From positions 14,080-78,079 of the forward strand of contig JODX01000025.1 of assembly GCA_000719105.1 (NCBI GenBank): a DNA stretch of 64,000 bases, given 5' to 3'. A program made the translations under genes and the position numbers. The stretch is from Streptomyces sclerotialus. Its GTDB lineage: Bacteria; Actinomycetota; Actinomycetes; Streptomycetales; Streptomycetaceae. Of this stretch, positions 63,274 to 64,000 are shown piece after piece. Under the pieces are notes generated by a model. The model saw only the letters and a list, made by a program, of their open reading frames with translations, had not been told where the DNA came from and did not search any database. The number at the start of each line of letters is the position of its first letter. The stretch's first letter is position 1.

Positions 63274-63555
63274 CTACCGGTAGCCGTCCCGTATGTCGGC
63301 GTCCCGGTCGTCCTCGTACGGACGGAGGGGCTTCTCACGGGGATTCCGGGCGGGCAGCTCCCCGGGGTCGCGCTCGCGCTCCTCGTACGGGTCGTACGGG
63401 TCGTCGCGCGAGGGGTCGTAGGGATCGCGCCCGCGCGCGGTCCTCTCGTACAGGGCCTTCTCGTACGTGCCGTCCTCGTGCGTTCCGTCCTCGTGCGTTC
63501 CGTCCTCGTACGCGTCGCGGTCGCGCGTGCCGGGTCCGCCGGTCCGTTGTGACAT
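63274..63555 (-). CDS. Small charged protein with EDGTH repeats
   Basis: A 93-aa hydrophilic protein from ATG 63555 with GAGGAG upstream. It carries three EDGTH/EDGTY units (residues about 17-31) and Tyr-Asp-Pro/Arg-Asp-rich sequence (DPYDPSRDDPYDPYEERERD). No membrane helix or known domain. The repeats derive from a 15-bp DNA unit repeated three times at about 63467-63511. Function is unknown and it is probably disordered. Confidence 0.6.
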   Translation of the reverse strand: MSQRTGGPGTRDRDAYEDGTHEDGTHEDGTYEKALYERTARGRDPYDPSRDDPYDPYEERERDPGELPARNPREKPLRPYEDDRDADIRDGYR

Positions 63556-63954
63556 GGACTGCTCCTCGGGAGTCGTCCCCCCTGCGTGCGTCGAGCATCT
63601 CCCCATCAAGGCGCGTACGCATCCGGTGCGAGGAGGGATACGGTGGGTGACCGGGACTGTCGCCGTGCCGCCGCGCCAGTGTGGCCGGCGCGCCGCAGCT
63701 CGCCGTACCCGACCTGGCACATCCGCGCGCAGCATGCGACGACGGTCGGGTTCGGCCAGGCCGTCCGGCAGTACGCCACTCGGGTGAGGCGGGGGAGCCC
63801 GAATCCCTGCGGTCGCGCAGCTGACACACCTTCCTGCACTTCCCATGCCGTCCGTGGACGTGACTCCGGTGCCCGACGCTTCCACACTCCGTGAGGAGGG
63901 GGGCGCGTCAGCGCCGGACGTGCCCGAAGCATGGGCGAATGGCAAGCTTGAAGC
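63556..63954. other. Intergenic region, no supported gene
   Basis: 399 bp. Several frames are open, but none has a ribosome site and a recognisable protein. A remnant of a lost gene is possible. Confidence 0.4.
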
Positions 63955-64000
63955 ATGAACGATGCCGCCTCGGCGCCCACCCCCACCCCCACCCCCACCC
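63955..64000 (+). CDS. Start of a gene cut by the right window edge
   Basis: ATG 63955 opens MNDAASAPTPTPTPT and continues off the window as a Pro-Thr repeat from CCCACC units. Too short to identify, and no strong ribosome site precedes it. Confidence 0.3.
   Translation, partial: MNDAASAPTPTPTPT

Overview
The window is a high-GC actinobacterial chromosome segment, almost certainly from a Streptomyces species. The evidence is the gene order (rhomboid, crgA, DUF881, class E sortases, the FHA/PstP/RodA/PbpA/PknB cell-wall kinase operon, paa genes, two branched-chain keto-acid dehydrogenase operons), the heavy use of GTG starts and 4-nt ATGA/GTGA stop-start overlaps, and three perfect copies of the Streptomyces parS site GTTTCACGTGAAAC. 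With a cluster of DnaA boxes beside crgA, this places the window in the core chromosome near oriC. I see no prophage, insertion sequence or CRISPR array.

Region 1 (1-9.5 kb): a truncated helix-turn-helix gene with a near-perfect palindrome in its leader, tRNA-Ala(TGC), a DUF5324 membrane protein, a cyclophilin, a zinc-finger rhomboid, CrgA, a DUF881 protein, three class E sortases, a 53-aa membrane protein and a PabA/TrpG glutaminase. Region 2 (9.5-19 kb): an Mrr-type nuclease-like gene, then the minus-strand operon fhaA-fhaB-pstP-rodA-pbpA-pknB, which couples Ser/Thr phosphorylation to peptidoglycan synthesis. Region 3 (19.5-23.3 kb): tRNA-Leu(CAG), an acetyltransferase, a DUF2252 protein, a J-domain protein and a rhodanese.

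Region 4 (23.3-34.4 kb): phenylacetate degradation. paaABCDE run on the minus strand and paaN is divergent from paaH-paaR. A DUF5819/HTTM pair and a SpoU-family RNA methyltransferase lie between them. The same 16-bp dyad lies upstream of paaA and between paaN and paaH; a one-mismatch core copy lies between the Lrp gene and the first bkd operon, which suggests one regulator covers both acyl-CoA pathways. Region 5 (34.4-42 kb): Lrp regulator, bkdABC, a MobA-DUF6457 fusion, moeA, and a TrkA-linked potassium channel; two parS sites overlap the moeA stop and the channel start.

Region 6 (42-52.4 kb): a DrrAB-type ABC exporter, a quinone oxidoreductase, a membrane protein with a sorting-signal-like tail, the proteasome activator Bpa, two divergent Ser/Thr kinases, a phosphotransferase-fold protein and an orphan NarL-type response regulator. 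Region 7 (52.4-64 kb): a second complete bkd operon preceded by a tandem dyad, a K15-type DD-transpeptidase, a GntR-MFS pair, a maleylpyruvate isomerase-fold protein, a nitrilase-superfamily amidase, a GlxA-type regulator divergent from a cupin, a small hydrophilic repeat protein, and the first codons of a gene cut by the right edge.
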